The notes beneath the pieces are model-generated. The model was not told the origin of the DNA. It saw only the letters and a list, made by a program, of their open reading frames with translations, and did not search any database. A stretch of DNA of 64,000 nucleotides from Acidimicrobiales bacterium (GTDB lineage: Bacteria; Actinomycetota; Acidimicrobiia; Acidimicrobiales; SZUA-35): assembly GCA_020629155.1 (NCBI GenBank), contig JAHDDW010000001.1:156454-220453 (forward strand). The letters are read 5' to 3'. A program made the position numbers and the translations under genes. Shown piece after piece: positions 18,956-28,477 of this stretch; within the stretch, counting starts at the first letter, position 1; every line of letters starts with the position of its first letter.

Positions 18956-19246
18956 CTATATAACCAAAGCATCTTTTGGTCCAAAGTCTGGTTTGTTACC
19001 TAGCTTGACAACATACGCATCAAACGGCTCACGCAATCTATACATAGCGACCTGATCTACAGTTGCATCTATAGCTGCCTCCAGACGATGACGAAAAACC
19101 ATCATTTCAGAGGCATCCACTTTGCATTCAAAAACTGAATTCTGAACCCGGAAACCGTACGTTTCACAGACCTTTGCCACCTTTCTCAATCTTTTCTCTC
19201 CCTCTTTAGAAGTCGTTTCGATATCATAAGTAACTAGAATTTCCAT
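18956..19246 (-). CDS. cas2: CRISPR-associated endoribonuclease-like Cas2 (type I-C)
   Basis: The 96-residue protein starts MEILVTYDIETTSKEGEKRL, the Cas2 ferredoxin-like beta-alpha-beta start with the conserved Asp in YDI. With Cas1 it forms the integrase that inserts new spacers at the leader. The 137-residue track ORF begins 41 codons too early, inside cas1; the ATG at 19246 was chosen because it matches the family N-terminus and overlaps the cas1 stop by 1 nt (TAATG). It is the last gene of the cas operon, next to the leader. Confidence 0.97.
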   Translation of the reverse strand: MEILVTYDIETTSKEGEKRLRKVAKVCETYGFRVQNSVFECKVDASEMMVFRHRLEAAIDATVDQVAMYRLREPFDAYVVKLGNKPDFGPKDALVI

Positions 19247-20271
19247 TATCTCCCAACCGCTCGAAATGGAATATATTGTTGCATATCTTTGCGCAAATGT
19301 CTTGCTAACAACGCAGCCTGCTGTTGCGCAACAAATGCCCTGGGGCTCCGACAGTCCAAATTCTGACATTCGACTTCAGCACTCATAAATGAATCAAGAG
19401 CGCTAAAAAGAACTTTCCTTCCTTCATCTTTGAGCTCAACTGCACCACCTGGTCGAAAATCAAAATGCTTCAATTGAACCTGTTTCCGGTTGATGATATT
19501 TACAACAAAACGGTCAACAAATGGTGCTCGAAACTCTTCTAGCAAATCTAACGCAAGTGATTGTCTTCCTGGTCGTACATCGTGTAAAAAACCAAGCTGA
19601 GGATCCAACCCGACGGCTTCGCACGCAGCAACACATTTGATCCTCATTATGCCATAGCAGAAAGAAAGCAAAGCATTTGTAGGGTCAAGCGGCGGCCTGC
19701 GGGTCCGTAATGAAAAATTAAACTCCTCAGGAACTAGCAGTGCAGAAAGGTGCTTAAAGTAGAGACGAGCTGACTGCCCCTCAATCCCTCTCAATGTATT
19801 CAAATCTTCCACTTCTTTCACATTGCGTGCGTAGACTGTCAGCTGTTTAGCAGCTTCTCGCAAGCTACTAGCTATCTCACTTCGATCCTTTGCTGCGTCG
19901 TCTAACAAACCACGAGAGTTAAGAATTTTTACAGCCACAATATTTTTAGAGACGGCCAGCTTTATCGCTTTATCTTGCGCAGACTCATACTGAGCTTGAC
20001 GCAAGAGAACGTTGCCAGAAACACCGCTTTGGACCCTACCTACAAACCGACCAGCACGAGTAAACCAGACAATAGAAGGCCCTTCTAAAGCAGAACGATG
20101 GATTAACGAAGTTGTTGTTCCAATAGAACCATAGAGATGAATGGCTTCAATCTGTTGAAGCGGTAAACGATGCAGAAGTTTCCCTTCTTGTTTAGCGACG
20201 ACCGAACCGCCTTCAAGTTTCAATTGGATACCCTGCGTCGAAACATGCAGAACTTTACGGACAATCCTCAT
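19246..20271 (-). CDS. cas1: CRISPR-associated integrase Cas1 (type I-C)
   Basis: The 341-residue product starts MRIVRKVLHVSTQGIQLKLEGG, the beta-rich N-terminal domain. It has the catalytic-domain landmarks LRGIEGQSARLYFKHL (Glu), a FLHDVRPGRQSLALDLLEEFRAPFVDR block (His and Asp metal ligands) and a basic C-terminus. The track ORF starts 23 codons upstream inside cas4; the ATG at 20271 overlaps the cas4 stop by 4 nt and fits the family. It catalyses spacer integration with Cas2, with Cas4 trimming. Confidence 0.97.
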   Translation of the reverse strand: MRIVRKVLHVSTQGIQLKLEGGSVVAKQEGKLLHRLPLQQIEAIHLYGSIGTTTSLIHRSALEGPSIVWFTRAGRFVGRVQSGVSGNVLLRQAQYESAQDKAIKLAVSKNIVAVKILNSRGLLDDAAKDRSEIASSLREAAKQLTVYARNVKEVEDLNTLRGIEGQSARLYFKHLSALLVPEEFNFSLRTRRPPLDPTNALLSFCYGIMRIKCVAACEAVGLDPQLGFLHDVRPGRQSLALDLLEEFRAPFVDRFVVNIINRKQVQLKHFDFRPGGAVELKDEGRKVLFSALDSFMSAEVECQNLDCRSPRAFVAQQQAALLARHLRKDMQQYIPFRAVGR

Positions 20272-20888
20272 ATGGCATTCCAAACCGAACTTATTTTGCC
20301 TCCGACTTTTTGCCGATTCTGAGACAACTGTGGCATGCACGTTCTAGCTAACGAACATCTATCGCAACGCTTGTCATTAACAGGCGCAGGTAAAAACTCT
20401 GAAGCATGCAAGCGACGTACTTTATCAATCATTTCCTGCAATTCTGATCGCAAACCGCTATCAAAGTTCACTTTCTGCCGCTTCTTTGTCTTCGCTAAAT
20501 AGAGAAACCCAAATGAGATCTCAACAGCAAACATTTCTTCCAAACAGACTGCTTGGCCCATAAGTTGCAGCTCAGCAGAGCGGATCTTTAAACGACTTGA
20601 TTTATACTCGACAGGCAAAGGCGGCTTGTCTTTGTGGAACTCGACCGCATCTGCTATTCCATACAAGCCAAGAGTATCAGACCAAACCGGCAACGACCGC
20701 TCTACCCGAACTAAACCCCGAGTTTCAGAAAAACCTGAATCAACCCTTTGATGAACTAAATGTCCAGCGGTTGTTTCTACATTGTCCGAAAAAGTTGATT
20801 CCATAGAAATTAGCCCCCACTGGCGGGGGCAGTACGACACATGTTCAATCTCAGAAAGCCGAACCTGTCTATTGCTTTTATCTGTCAT
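20268..20888 (-). CDS. cas4: CRISPR-associated exonuclease Cas4
   Basis: The 206-residue PD-(D/E)XK exonuclease starts with LSEIEHVSYCPRQWGLI, including the first Fe-S cysteine. It has the catalytic VEYKSSRL segment (Glu-x-Lys) and ends with the Fe-S cysteine cluster CDRCSLARTC. Cas4 in type I-C processes prespacers and enforces PAM selection together with Cas1-Cas2. It overlaps cas7 by 4 nt and cas1 by 4 nt. All expected metal and cluster ligands seem present. Confidence 0.95.
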   Translation of the reverse strand: MTDKSNRQVRLSEIEHVSYCPRQWGLISMESTFSDNVETTAGHLVHQRVDSGFSETRGLVRVERSLPVWSDTLGLYGIADAVEFHKDKPPLPVEYKSSRLKIRSAELQLMGQAVCLEEMFAVEISFGFLYLAKTKKRQKVNFDSGLRSELQEMIDKVRRLHASEFLPAPVNDKRCDRCSLARTCMPQLSQNRQKVGGKISSVWNAI

Positions 20889-21796
20889 TCCAGAATCTTG
20901 ACATCGCCGTCGACACCCAGAAAAGTGTGTGTAACATCAGCAGGTAGTTTCGTCCGATCAACCGTCACTTCATAGTCGCCATATGTTCGTGGAGGTTCAA
21001 CAACCGCTTTTGTTTCGACAGCGGAAAATAGCTTATCGGCATGGACTGAACCGAACGCATCGCTGTGAGAAAAAACGTGTATGCCGCGACAACCTGTAAC
21101 GCCACGACTCGCCGAGCGATCAAGTGACCACATGCGCTGCAATGTATCCCACCACAAGGCCAGGTCTTCACCGTTAAAGCCAGTTCTTCGAGCTAGCGAC
21201 GGTACGAAAAAACCAGGCGTGCGAAACAAAGCGTAAGGAACGAGGCTTTTGGAACCCATTTCACGGTTTTTGCCACCTTCCCCGCTCTCCATTTTTTCTA
21301 ACTCTTTCTCATCGGTAACAGCGACACGGGTAATCGTCAGATCTGAGATGAATAGTGGATCAACGCTTTTCGACAAACCAAGTTGAATAGGGCCTCTGAT
21401 TTGACCAGCAGGATTATCCCCAGTGGAAAGCACACCACCAAAGGTGCGGATATCCCACCACTTTTCGCAAAGCAGACTGCCAACTTTGTCTTGATCGGCT
21501 TTTGACCTTTTTTTGCTCGGTTTCATTTTAAGCTCAACAGAGGCTTCACGCAACGCAGCATTGAGCGCTACGCCTTCTGAAACATGGATCCCGTAACCAT
21601 CTTCGCCCTGCTTAAGCTCGGCAACAAAATTGCGAGCTTTGCGCTTAATCGCTGCGTCAGTCACCCAACCTTGCGATGTTTCTATATCAACCCGTGGCGC
21701 ATTACCATTATCTGGATCGCCATTGGGGTTGCCTCCTGTCACGTCATAAAGCATGACAAAATCATGCCGAAGTGTAGGATCAAGATGTCTAGTCAT
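20885..21796 (-). CDS. cas7: Cascade backbone protein Cas7c (Csd2)
   Basis: The 303-residue protein starts MTRHLDPTLRHDFVMLYDVTGGNPNGDPDNGNAPRVD, the hallmark N-terminus of Csd2/Csh2-type Cas7 proteins (GNPNGDPD). It coats the crRNA in the type I-C surveillance complex. The track start at 21811 is five codons longer, but a GGAGG ribosome-binding site lies within those codons at the right distance from the ATG at 21796, so the inner start is preferred. It overlaps cas8c by 8 nt. Confidence 0.96.
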   Translation of the reverse strand: MTRHLDPTLRHDFVMLYDVTGGNPNGDPDNGNAPRVDIETSQGWVTDAAIKRKARNFVAELKQGEDGYGIHVSEGVALNAALREASVELKMKPSKKRSKADQDKVGSLLCEKWWDIRTFGGVLSTGDNPAGQIRGPIQLGLSKSVDPLFISDLTITRVAVTDEKELEKMESGEGGKNREMGSKSLVPYALFRTPGFFVPSLARRTGFNGEDLALWWDTLQRMWSLDRSASRGVTGCRGIHVFSHSDAFGSVHADKLFSAVETKAVVEPPRTYGDYEVTVDRTKLPADVTHTFLGVDGDVKILE

Positions 21797-23576
21797 TGTT
21801 GGTACCTCCATTAGTTGTAGATTCTTCTAATTCTTGTTCAGATTTTTCTTTAGTAAAACGCATATGACGGTTGCTCCAGAAACCCAAGCTAAACTCTGCC
21901 TGGCCGCGAAGATCTAAGTGTTCAGGGAAAACCGATAGTTCTGCAATTTCATGTTGTAACGCAGCTAAACGTTTGGAAATATTGACAGCAAGACCTGGCT
22001 TTTCTCTCTTAACTTTCGCAAGATGAGCCGAAGCTTTTTTCATCACCCCAGGGAATGTCCTTCCTGGCGAAACACTCGCTGAGGCAAAAAACTTCTCACC
22101 CACTGTTCGGTTAACATTGCCCAGCGCATGGTACTGCAAACGGTCAAACTCATCAAGCAACTCCCCACAAATAAATGCTGGTGTTCTCTCCATAGTTTCC
22201 TTTCCAATTGGTTTTTCTATAAGTAACGAGATAAGCACGGCACGTGCATCAGACATACCTTCAACTCTTGCGCGACGTAATGTTGGGCCTAGATGGCTTA
22301 ACGGAAGCGGCTTGCCGAAAAGAGCATGCTGTAACAAATCGTTCATCAACTTTTTTTGTGATGCAAGATCTTTCCTTCCGCCAGATTTGGGGGGCGAAGC
22401 TGCTCCAGCAAGTGCGTAAATCCCGTAGTAACGCACACCGTTTTTATTCACGACTTTTGTTTTTTCAAACCATTCACGTAAACGCTGTTCGACCTCACCG
22501 ATAGTCGAAACATCTGATGAGCGCAAAATAACTCGCCCTGTGCCGCGTGGTTCTAACATCACGCCGTGAAACTTGTCAGTTGCTTTTACTTTTGATTTAG
22601 CGCCACCCCACATTGATGAATTAAGCATTTCTTTGACTCGTGCTGCATCAGGCTCAGGCAGTGCATTTATACCAAAGGTCTCAACGCCGACATGTTCCTT
22701 CGCCCACCAAACAAACGTAGCGTCATCTATTCGTACCGTATTTTTAGGGTTACGAAGAAGCCAACCAAGTGTATGCTGGCTTTTCCCAGCCACTTCAGCT
22801 GACACTCTCGCACCAGAAGCTTGCACCGCATTATAACGAAGTAACGAATCTTCATTTGCTGACACCAGCGGAGCGCTCGTGCCACCAATTGGAATGCTAG
22901 GGAATAGCCGAGCGAGCGGCAGCTCTTCACCTAGCACCTGGCAGACTCCCACATCGCCACTTTCATTTTCTCGTCGTTTTTTAGCCCAAAAATCGCCTAT
23001 CGATGCTGGAGCTGAGGCATCGAAAAGGTCTACGCCGTCAACATTGAAAGCGCAGAAAAAATTAGCAAGCTCCTTCTGTTTTTTTGCTGGATTAGTAGAG
23101 AAATCATACAAATCAGGATAATTTTCTTTCAGTACCTGAGCAACGTTTTCTTTCTCTTCTACAAACAAAAGCACGCTCTGCACAAGCTCTTTCGCTCTTT
23201 CCTCTTGTGAGCCGTCAATAAACTCTTGCAATAAAGCTACATATTGTGCATAACTTTCAGCAGCACGTTTTTCGCTTTTCTCTTTACCAGGCTCAGTAGC
23301 AAAACCAGCAACATAGGTAAGCTTGTCAGTTATAAAAAGCGCTTTAACGCCAGAAGTTCTTTTCGGGTCTTCAGCCTGAACTCGTGGGGCACCTGCTTTA
23401 AATTCTTTGCTTCGGGTATCAATAACGTTCAAGCAATTGCCATTGAGGTCTAGCCGAAATACAAACGGAATTGGTTTGAAAACCATTCCATAAGGGGGAA
23501 ACGGCCTATACTCATCTGCGCTGAACTCTTCGCGTAGCGGTTCATACAATGAATGCAATTCGGCCAGAAGCGTCAT
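21789..23576 (-). CDS. cas8c: Cascade large subunit Cas8c (Csd1)
   Basis: The 595-residue protein starts MTLLAELHSLYEPLREEFSADEYRPFPPYGM, typical of Csd1/Cas8c, with later segments FVWWAKE and DARAVLISLLIEKP expected for this family. It recognises the PAM and, through its C-terminal helical part or an internally translated fragment, serves as the small subunit in type I-C Cascade. It overlaps cas5c by 4 nt. Length is in the normal range. Confidence 0.95.
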   Translation of the reverse strand: MTLLAELHSLYEPLREEFSADEYRPFPPYGMVFKPIPFVFRLDLNGNCLNVIDTRSKEFKAGAPRVQAEDPKRTSGVKALFITDKLTYVAGFATEPGKEKSEKRAAESYAQYVALLQEFIDGSQEERAKELVQSVLLFVEEKENVAQVLKENYPDLYDFSTNPAKKQKELANFFCAFNVDGVDLFDASAPASIGDFWAKKRRENESGDVGVCQVLGEELPLARLFPSIPIGGTSAPLVSANEDSLLRYNAVQASGARVSAEVAGKSQHTLGWLLRNPKNTVRIDDATFVWWAKEHVGVETFGINALPEPDAARVKEMLNSSMWGGAKSKVKATDKFHGVMLEPRGTGRVILRSSDVSTIGEVEQRLREWFEKTKVVNKNGVRYYGIYALAGAASPPKSGGRKDLASQKKLMNDLLQHALFGKPLPLSHLGPTLRRARVEGMSDARAVLISLLIEKPIGKETMERTPAFICGELLDEFDRLQYHALGNVNRTVGEKFFASASVSPGRTFPGVMKKASAHLAKVKREKPGLAVNISKRLAALQHEIAELSVFPEHLDLRGQAEFSLGFWSNRHMRFTKEKSEQELEESTTNGGTNND

Positions 23577-24274
23577 AATACAACCTTCATATCTGTCATT
23601 TCCCCTGCTGTTATAGGAGGAACTTCTAAAATCCCTTCCGTAATAGTCGCTTCAAACCATGTTGGGTTTATAACGCTAGGATTCTCTCTATGCTCGCTGC
23701 CTCCTTGCGTACGCACATATTTTTTATAGCCAAGATCAAGCGGCATCGAGCCAATAGGCAACGTAACCGATGTATCAATCTTGTCTTCTTCAGAAGACTC
23801 AGCAAAAAAGCCTGTGTATTCTCTAAGACCAAGATATGGCGGTGTAAAAAACGCACCTTTTTTAACTCGACGTTTAAACTGCTCTGAATATTTTTTGACA
23901 GGATCAGTTGCGTGCTGACGAAGCTCAATCTGCGAGGTTACAAGGTAGGCGACATCTCGAAGCATGAGACTGTGCCGCTGCACACGCTGATCGACAGCAG
24001 AAATACCTTTTAAAGATCCATCTGATTTCTGGCTCGACGCACGAGCTGTCACCTCATTACGAGACATTGACAACCACGACGGCTGCTTCAGTAACCCGAT
24101 TTGTTTGATACGCCAATCAAATTCTGGCTTCCAAAATATCGCAGACAAAAACCCAACGGCAGCAGGTGGTGTGATGCAAGGATATGACACCCGTTCAGTC
24201 GCATATTCAGGACGAGTAAAACACGCCAGATCACCCCAAATTTTGATAGTTAACTCCTCACTTTGCTTCCCCAT
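23573..24274 (-). CDS. cas5: Cas5c (Cas5d) crRNA-processing endoribonuclease
   Basis: The 233-residue protein starts MGKQSEELTIKIWGDLACFTRPEYATERVSYPCITPPAAVGFL, the RRM-type Cas5d N-terminus with the conserved TPPAAVGFLSAI helix. In type I-C systems, which lack Cas6, Cas5 cleaves the repeat hairpin and caps the crRNA 5' handle; consistently no cas6 is present here. A good ribosome-binding site (GAAAGGAAAAG) precedes the ATG. It starts 97 nt after cas3, a gap with no other feature. Confidence 0.95.
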   Translation of the reverse strand: MGKQSEELTIKIWGDLACFTRPEYATERVSYPCITPPAAVGFLSAIFWKPEFDWRIKQIGLLKQPSWLSMSRNEVTARASSQKSDGSLKGISAVDQRVQRHSLMLRDVAYLVTSQIELRQHATDPVKKYSEQFKRRVKKGAFFTPPYLGLREYTGFFAESSEEDKIDTSVTLPIGSMPLDLGYKKYVRTQGGSEHRENPSVINPTWFEATITEGILEVPPITAGEMTDMKVVL

Positions 24275-24371
24275 CTTTTCCTTTCTCTGGCAGACAAGCA
24301 GACATTAACACACGGGTGTGACATAAAAAGAAACTGCTTTTAATTTGATTTACTTTGCAATTACGCTCGTT

Positions 24372-26621
24372 TCACCAGCTGTGTGATTTGGCCTCAAAGA
24401 TTAGACCTAGAGTGTCGTCGTATTCGCCTACCCATACGTGCATGCCAACGGCTACCCTATGCTCCTGAATCAAGCCAGCTGCCAATGCATCATCAAAGTC
24501 TTTTTGTCTCAGCGAAACCAACCACGGCTGCAATTTTCGAGCAACTTCTCGGAAAATTTTCGTGCCGCTATCTACCAGGGCAAGTAATGTATCAAGCGTT
24601 TCTGTGTCGCCATAACGCACAATCACCGACACTGTTTCGTCCGCAATGAGTTTATATTTTTCGGCTACCTCTTTAAAACTCAAATGTTTCCGAGAATCGC
24701 TGACACCTTTTGCGTCAAGTTGCGTTTTGAAAGCCACAACAAGTTGATCATAAAAGTTCTCTATCCCCTCAGGCGAAGTGACAGCAACACCTTTGTTTAG
24801 AAGCTTTCGCGTCTCATCTGTCGCTTTCTTATACATTCCAGGCGGTGTTCTCCCATCAGCGGGATCAAACACATGCAAGATAGCTTCTTCTTGAGCGTTT
24901 CCATGACGATTGATACGGCCTTCGACCTGTGCAATAGAAGTAGCTGGCCCAAGCGCTCGAAACCCTACAGGAAACGAAATATCAACGCCAGCTTCGACGA
25001 CTTGAGTAGAAACCAACACGACAGGTTCGCCTGCGTCTAAGCGTCGACGTACTTCTTTTAACACCACACCACGATGAGCGGCACATAATCGAGTCGATAA
25101 ATGCAGCAACGCCGAAGCATCATCCATGGACTGGGTTAAGGCAACTGCATCTTTTATTGTGTTCACCACAACAAGCGCCTGCCCAGCTTTCTTTGCAGCC
25201 GCTTCAGTAACGATACTCGCCATTTCTTCCCAGCTACGAGGCTCACCATCCCAGGCTACTTTGACACGATTAAACTGCGAAAACCAATGCTCAGTATTGT
25301 CTAGAAGCTCAACGGGTTTCGCCTGTTTCAAAGAAGGCAGTTTCTGCACTGGCGGCTGTGTCGCCGTCATCAACACCACGCTTGAACCAGCAAATTCACA
25401 AAGATCTCGCAGCATCAAACATGTTGGGTCGAGCAGCTCCCATGGAATCGACTGCACCTCATCTATTAATACAACAGCCTCTGCCAAACGATGCACCGTG
25501 CGACATTTCCCAGGCCGGTTAGAGAAAAGCGATTCCAGTAGCTGCACCGACGTTGTGACAATAACTGTTGCATCCCAATTCTGGCTTCTCAAACGCAAGC
25601 GCCACTCGTTCTGGGTGCCATGACCAACATTTGAGTGATGTTCAAGCACCACTTCTTCAGCATCGACCACGGCCGGATCAGCGAGAAGTTTGCGAAACAC
25701 CTCGGCATTCTGTTCAGTTATTGAAATAAACGGTACAGCCATAACGATTCGACGCAACCCGTGTTTGCGTCCATGCGCCAAAGCAAACCGAAGGCTTGCA
25801 ATTGTTTTACCTGCCCCTGTCGGAGCTGTCAAAGTAAATAACCCTGTACCGGTGTGAACTTTTTTGCAAACAGAAGCAGCAATAGCATTTCGAGACACTG
25901 TGACTCGGTCATGCTGTCGATCTTTAACAAGCTCGGAAAGATTACTTTCCAATCTTTCCGAAAGTTCACCCAGCGACACAAACCGATGAAGACGAGCAGC
26001 CGAACGCTGAGGGTCAAAATGTGATTCTGTATCGAGCGAGTCAGCATCGACAAGACATGAGAAAAGCAGCCGAATAAAGAAGTCTTGTCCGCACCGCGAT
26101 CTACTTCTTTGATTCGCCAAATTCTTCTTCCAGCTCTCAGGCCAAAAATCTGTGGAACCTGTGGAGAAAAAATTCCGGTTCTCACACGCTATTGACAATG
26201 CTTCCACAATCTCTTTCTTATCTTTAACAGCTGCAAGTTCCTCCAATTCCGCATAATTTGGGATACCTCCATGATGGCCTAAAATAGCTAAAGGCAAAGC
26301 GGCCTGACGAATAAAGCATTGTTTAACCCCTGCTTCTTTCTGCGACCAAAGCGCACCAGCTGTTTTATGGCCAACACGAAAATCTGCTTTTGCCCGTTCA
26401 GGATCATTCTCTGCTACTTGCAAATACTTTTGAAATTGCGGTGAAAGTTTTCCTAAATCATGCCACAAACCTGCTAACCCCGAAGCAGCGATTCCTATAC
26501 CTGCCTCTTCACCAAATTGCCCTGCTAGTTTTTCAACTTTGCTGAGATGATCAACGAGCAAGTGCCATTGGCCGAAACTATTCGGAGTATGCGCAACAGC
26601 TTTTTTTAAATCATTCGACAT
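24372..26621 (-). CDS. cas3: Cas3 helicase-nuclease (type I-C)
   Basis: The 749-residue protein has an N-terminal HD nuclease domain (GLWHDLGKLSPQFQKYL; ILGHHGGIPNY) and a superfamily-2 helicase: Walker A LTAPTGAGKTIASLRFA, motif II VLIDEVQSIP, motif III LMTATQPP, and motifs V/VI STQVVEAGVDISFP and VEGRINRHG. It degrades DNA bound by Cascade. It is the first gene of the cas operon. A TAGTGT box 6 nt before the ATG suggests a leaderless start. No frameshift or missing catalytic residue is seen. Confidence 0.97.
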   Translation of the reverse strand: MSNDLKKAVAHTPNSFGQWHLLVDHLSKVEKLAGQFGEEAGIGIAASGLAGLWHDLGKLSPQFQKYLQVAENDPERAKADFRVGHKTAGALWSQKEAGVKQCFIRQAALPLAILGHHGGIPNYAELEELAAVKDKKEIVEALSIACENRNFFSTGSTDFWPESWKKNLANQRSRSRCGQDFFIRLLFSCLVDADSLDTESHFDPQRSAARLHRFVSLGELSERLESNLSELVKDRQHDRVTVSRNAIAASVCKKVHTGTGLFTLTAPTGAGKTIASLRFALAHGRKHGLRRIVMAVPFISITEQNAEVFRKLLADPAVVDAEEVVLEHHSNVGHGTQNEWRLRLRSQNWDATVIVTTSVQLLESLFSNRPGKCRTVHRLAEAVVLIDEVQSIPWELLDPTCLMLRDLCEFAGSSVVLMTATQPPVQKLPSLKQAKPVELLDNTEHWFSQFNRVKVAWDGEPRSWEEMASIVTEAAAKKAGQALVVVNTIKDAVALTQSMDDASALLHLSTRLCAAHRGVVLKEVRRRLDAGEPVVLVSTQVVEAGVDISFPVGFRALGPATSIAQVEGRINRHGNAQEEAILHVFDPADGRTPPGMYKKATDETRKLLNKGVAVTSPEGIENFYDQLVVAFKTQLDAKGVSDSRKHLSFKEVAEKYKLIADETVSVIVRYGDTETLDTLLALVDSGTKIFREVARKLQPWLVSLRQKDFDDALAAGLIQEHRVAVGMHVWVGEYDDTLGLIFEAKSHSW

Positions 26622-26633
26622 GCGATCACACTA
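26622..26633 (-). promoter_or_regulatory. -10 box of the cas operon (leaderless type)
   Basis: On the minus strand TAGTGT is followed by 6 nt and the cas3 ATG. No ribosome-binding site is present. The next gene ends only 29 nt upstream, so read-through from it is also possible. Confidence 0.35.
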
Positions 26634-26650
26634 GTCGATTGATTCTGTCT

Positions 26651-27550
26651 TTATCTGTTACAGGCGTGGTCGACTCGTATGGATGAGGCGTTGGGTACTC
26701 CCCCAAATTTGTAATCGTTAACTGAGGCGCAACTGCCGACTTTGTTTGCTGCAATTGTTGGTCTTGCTGCGATTCCATCACAAGATCCTGCAAGAATCAT
26801 GCATTGAAATTCGTCTGATTTCATCATCACTTCATATTTAAGATGCTCTCGACCATCGGCTGCTATCACTGCTTTCTGTAACGCTATTTCGCTATCATTT
26901 ACCTGCCCAAGATCGTAGTAACGCAAATAACAGTTCCAATAGAGTGCCTTGATATATTGTTCATCGCTGCCTGTTTCAGGCGTGTCGTTACAATACACAT
27001 TGTAAGGCAGATTCACCACTTGCTTTTGCGGCGCAACAGTAGTTGGCTTTTGAGTTGTCACAGGTTTCACAGTTGTTACGGGCTTAGAAGTCGTCACCGG
27101 TTTTGAAGTGGTCCCAGGCCTCGAAGTAGCGACCGTCGCAGGCGCAGTCACAGATGTTTTTTTCGTGGTCTTAGAAGTTTCTTGCACTCCAGAAGGTTTT
27201 CTTGTTGTTGCAGGTTGAGAAGTTGAATCTCTTGGTTGTAACGTCTCTGATGTCTTATTCTGCTTTTCTTTAGAACCTTCACTTGGCGATTCTTTATCGG
27301 AAGCAATTTCTCCTTCAGTTCCGAATGTCGAAGCAGACCCAGTCTTCTCTGTTTCAGAATCTTCGCCATCTTCAGGCAGGAAAATATCGGGCGAAACTTT
27401 ATCGCCGAATGAATAGCCATCGGCTTCTACCATTGTTCGGCTCTGCAAACCTTCTTCAGTCGTAGCACGCGTCATCAACACAGCTCCAAGAATGATTAAA
27501 ACTCCCAGCACGCATTTCAAGGCCACATCTTCATGATAAGTGACCATCAT
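26651..27550 (-). CDS. Membrane-anchored secreted protein with Thr/Lys/Pro-rich stalk
   Basis: The 299-residue protein has an N-terminal hydrophobic helix (CVLGVLIILGAVLM, no cleavage site obvious) and an acidic/Ser-rich region. A low-complexity stalk follows, with repeated PVTTSKPVTT/VKPVTT units (about residues 150-180), then a C-terminal globular domain of about 120 residues with six Cys (VYCNDTPETGSDEQYIKALYWNCYLRYYDLG ... CMILAGSCDG ... SCASVNDY ... HACNR). The globular part has no family I can name; disulphides are likely outside the membrane. It ends 29 nt before cas3 on the same strand, but nothing ties it to CRISPR function. Confidence 0.75.
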   Translation of the reverse strand: MMVTYHEDVALKCVLGVLIILGAVLMTRATTEEGLQSRTMVEADGYSFGDKVSPDIFLPEDGEDSETEKTGSASTFGTEGEIASDKESPSEGSKEKQNKTSETLQPRDSTSQPATTRKPSGVQETSKTTKKTSVTAPATVATSRPGTTSKPVTTSKPVTTVKPVTTQKPTTVAPQKQVVNLPYNVYCNDTPETGSDEQYIKALYWNCYLRYYDLGQVNDSEIALQKAVIAADGREHLKYEVMMKSDEFQCMILAGSCDGIAARPTIAANKVGSCASVNDYKFGGVPNASSIRVDHACNR

Positions 27551-27680
27551 CCAACAATCAACAACACAAGGGTGCAGACTACACCAGAATAAACCTATTT
27601 TCTTCTAACTGACAATTATTTTTATGAAAAACGCAGAACTATCAACGCACATTTGAAGAATGTCAACAATAAATCGAGCG

Positions 27681-28295
27681 CTACAAGCTTTCAAACGTTT
27701 GTTTTTCTCGCAAGCGCGACGATTCCGACCTAACAAATTCTTGATCAAGTTTTTTGGCCATTGGGATCTCCGCAAGCAGAGACACACCTGATGAGCTGAG
27801 GATAATATCTTTTGTTGTGTCGACACATTCGCCGACGAAAACTATTCCAGCGATGTCGACCATACGAGATTTGAGCACATCGAGGGTCAGCAAGGTATGG
27901 TTAATCGACCCAAGATAGTAGTTTGCGACGACGACAACAGGCAAACCAAATTTCTCCAACAAATCTATGTTTAGATGTGTCTCGTTGAGCGGCACCATAC
28001 TGCCGCCAGCCAATTCCACTATAAGCCGTTCTGCCTCTGGCAATACAATTCTGTCTATGTCTATTGCCACATCGTCGATAGACGCTGCTGCATGCGGCGA
28101 CATAGGCTGACTCAAGGTGTAAGTTTCTGGAAAGACGGTCGCTTGAGGCACAAGTTTTTTAATCGTGTCACTATCTGTTGGCTCTAGACCAGCTTGAACA
28201 GGCTTCCAGTAGCTCGCTTGCAACGCTTCACACAAAACAGCTGAAACAACTGTTTTTCCTACATCAGTGCCAATACCTGCAACTACATACTTCAT
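27681..28295 (-). CDS. bioD: ATP-dependent dethiobiotin synthetase
   Basis: The 204-residue protein begins MKYVVAGIGTDVGKTVVSAVL with the BioD P-loop variant, then WKPVQAG and the MSPHAAA motif typical of the family, and an ELAGGSMVPLNE segment. It closes the ureido ring of 7,8-diaminopelargonate to make dethiobiotin. It is on the same strand as bioF and bioB but separated from bioF by a 451-nt gap holding an aldo/keto-reductase remnant and a small gene on the other strand. It appears to have its own leaderless promoter. Confidence 0.93.
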   Translation of the reverse strand: MKYVVAGIGTDVGKTVVSAVLCEALQASYWKPVQAGLEPTDSDTIKKLVPQATVFPETYTLSQPMSPHAAASIDDVAIDIDRIVLPEAERLIVELAGGSMVPLNETHLNIDLLEKFGLPVVVVANYYLGSINHTLLTLDVLKSRMVDIAGIVFVGECVDTTKDIILSSSGVSLLAEIPMAKKLDQEFVRSESSRLREKQTFESL

Positions 28296-28308
28296 AGAAC
28301 TAAATCTA
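28296..28308 (-). promoter_or_regulatory. -10 box of bioD (leaderless type)
   Basis: On the minus strand TAGATT is followed by 7 nt and the bioD ATG. This supports independent transcription of bioD from bioBF. Confidence 0.45.
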
Positions 28309-28312
28309 TCAT

Positions 28313-28477
28313 CTAGAGCAGAGGCATATCGCCTTGATCAGTTTGATGCCAGAACTTGTTTCTTAGCAACTCGATATCGTCGCTACTCATTTCCCAACCG
28401 AGAGCTCCAAGATTTTCTTTTAATTGTTCAGCGCTGGTTGTTTTGAACAAAATGACGACGTTGATTTGACTGATCAC
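28313..28477 (-). pseudogene. Aldo/keto reductase C-terminal remnant
   Basis: A minus-strand frame of about 55 codons reads FKTTSAEQLKENLGALGWEM followed by SSDDIELLRNKF and a stop at 28313. This matches the C-terminal pattern of aldo/keto reductases (roughly K-S/T-xEQLxENLGAL-W-x-LSxxDxxxL). The N-terminal 80 percent is absent, and an in-frame stop lies just upstream of the fragment. It is therefore a decayed gene end, probably cut by the event that placed the small L12-like gene here. Confidence 0.65.

Noticed and set aside
19247-19369. N-terminal extension of the cas2 ORF
   Set aside because: The added 41 residues are antiparallel-frame sequence inside cas1, and the Cas2 family start MEILVTYDIE lies at 19246.
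26651-27550. Thr-rich secreted protein as an accessory CRISPR protein
   Set aside because: It is adjacent and on the same strand as cas3, but it is exported, has no nucleic-acid motif and no known CRISPR link.
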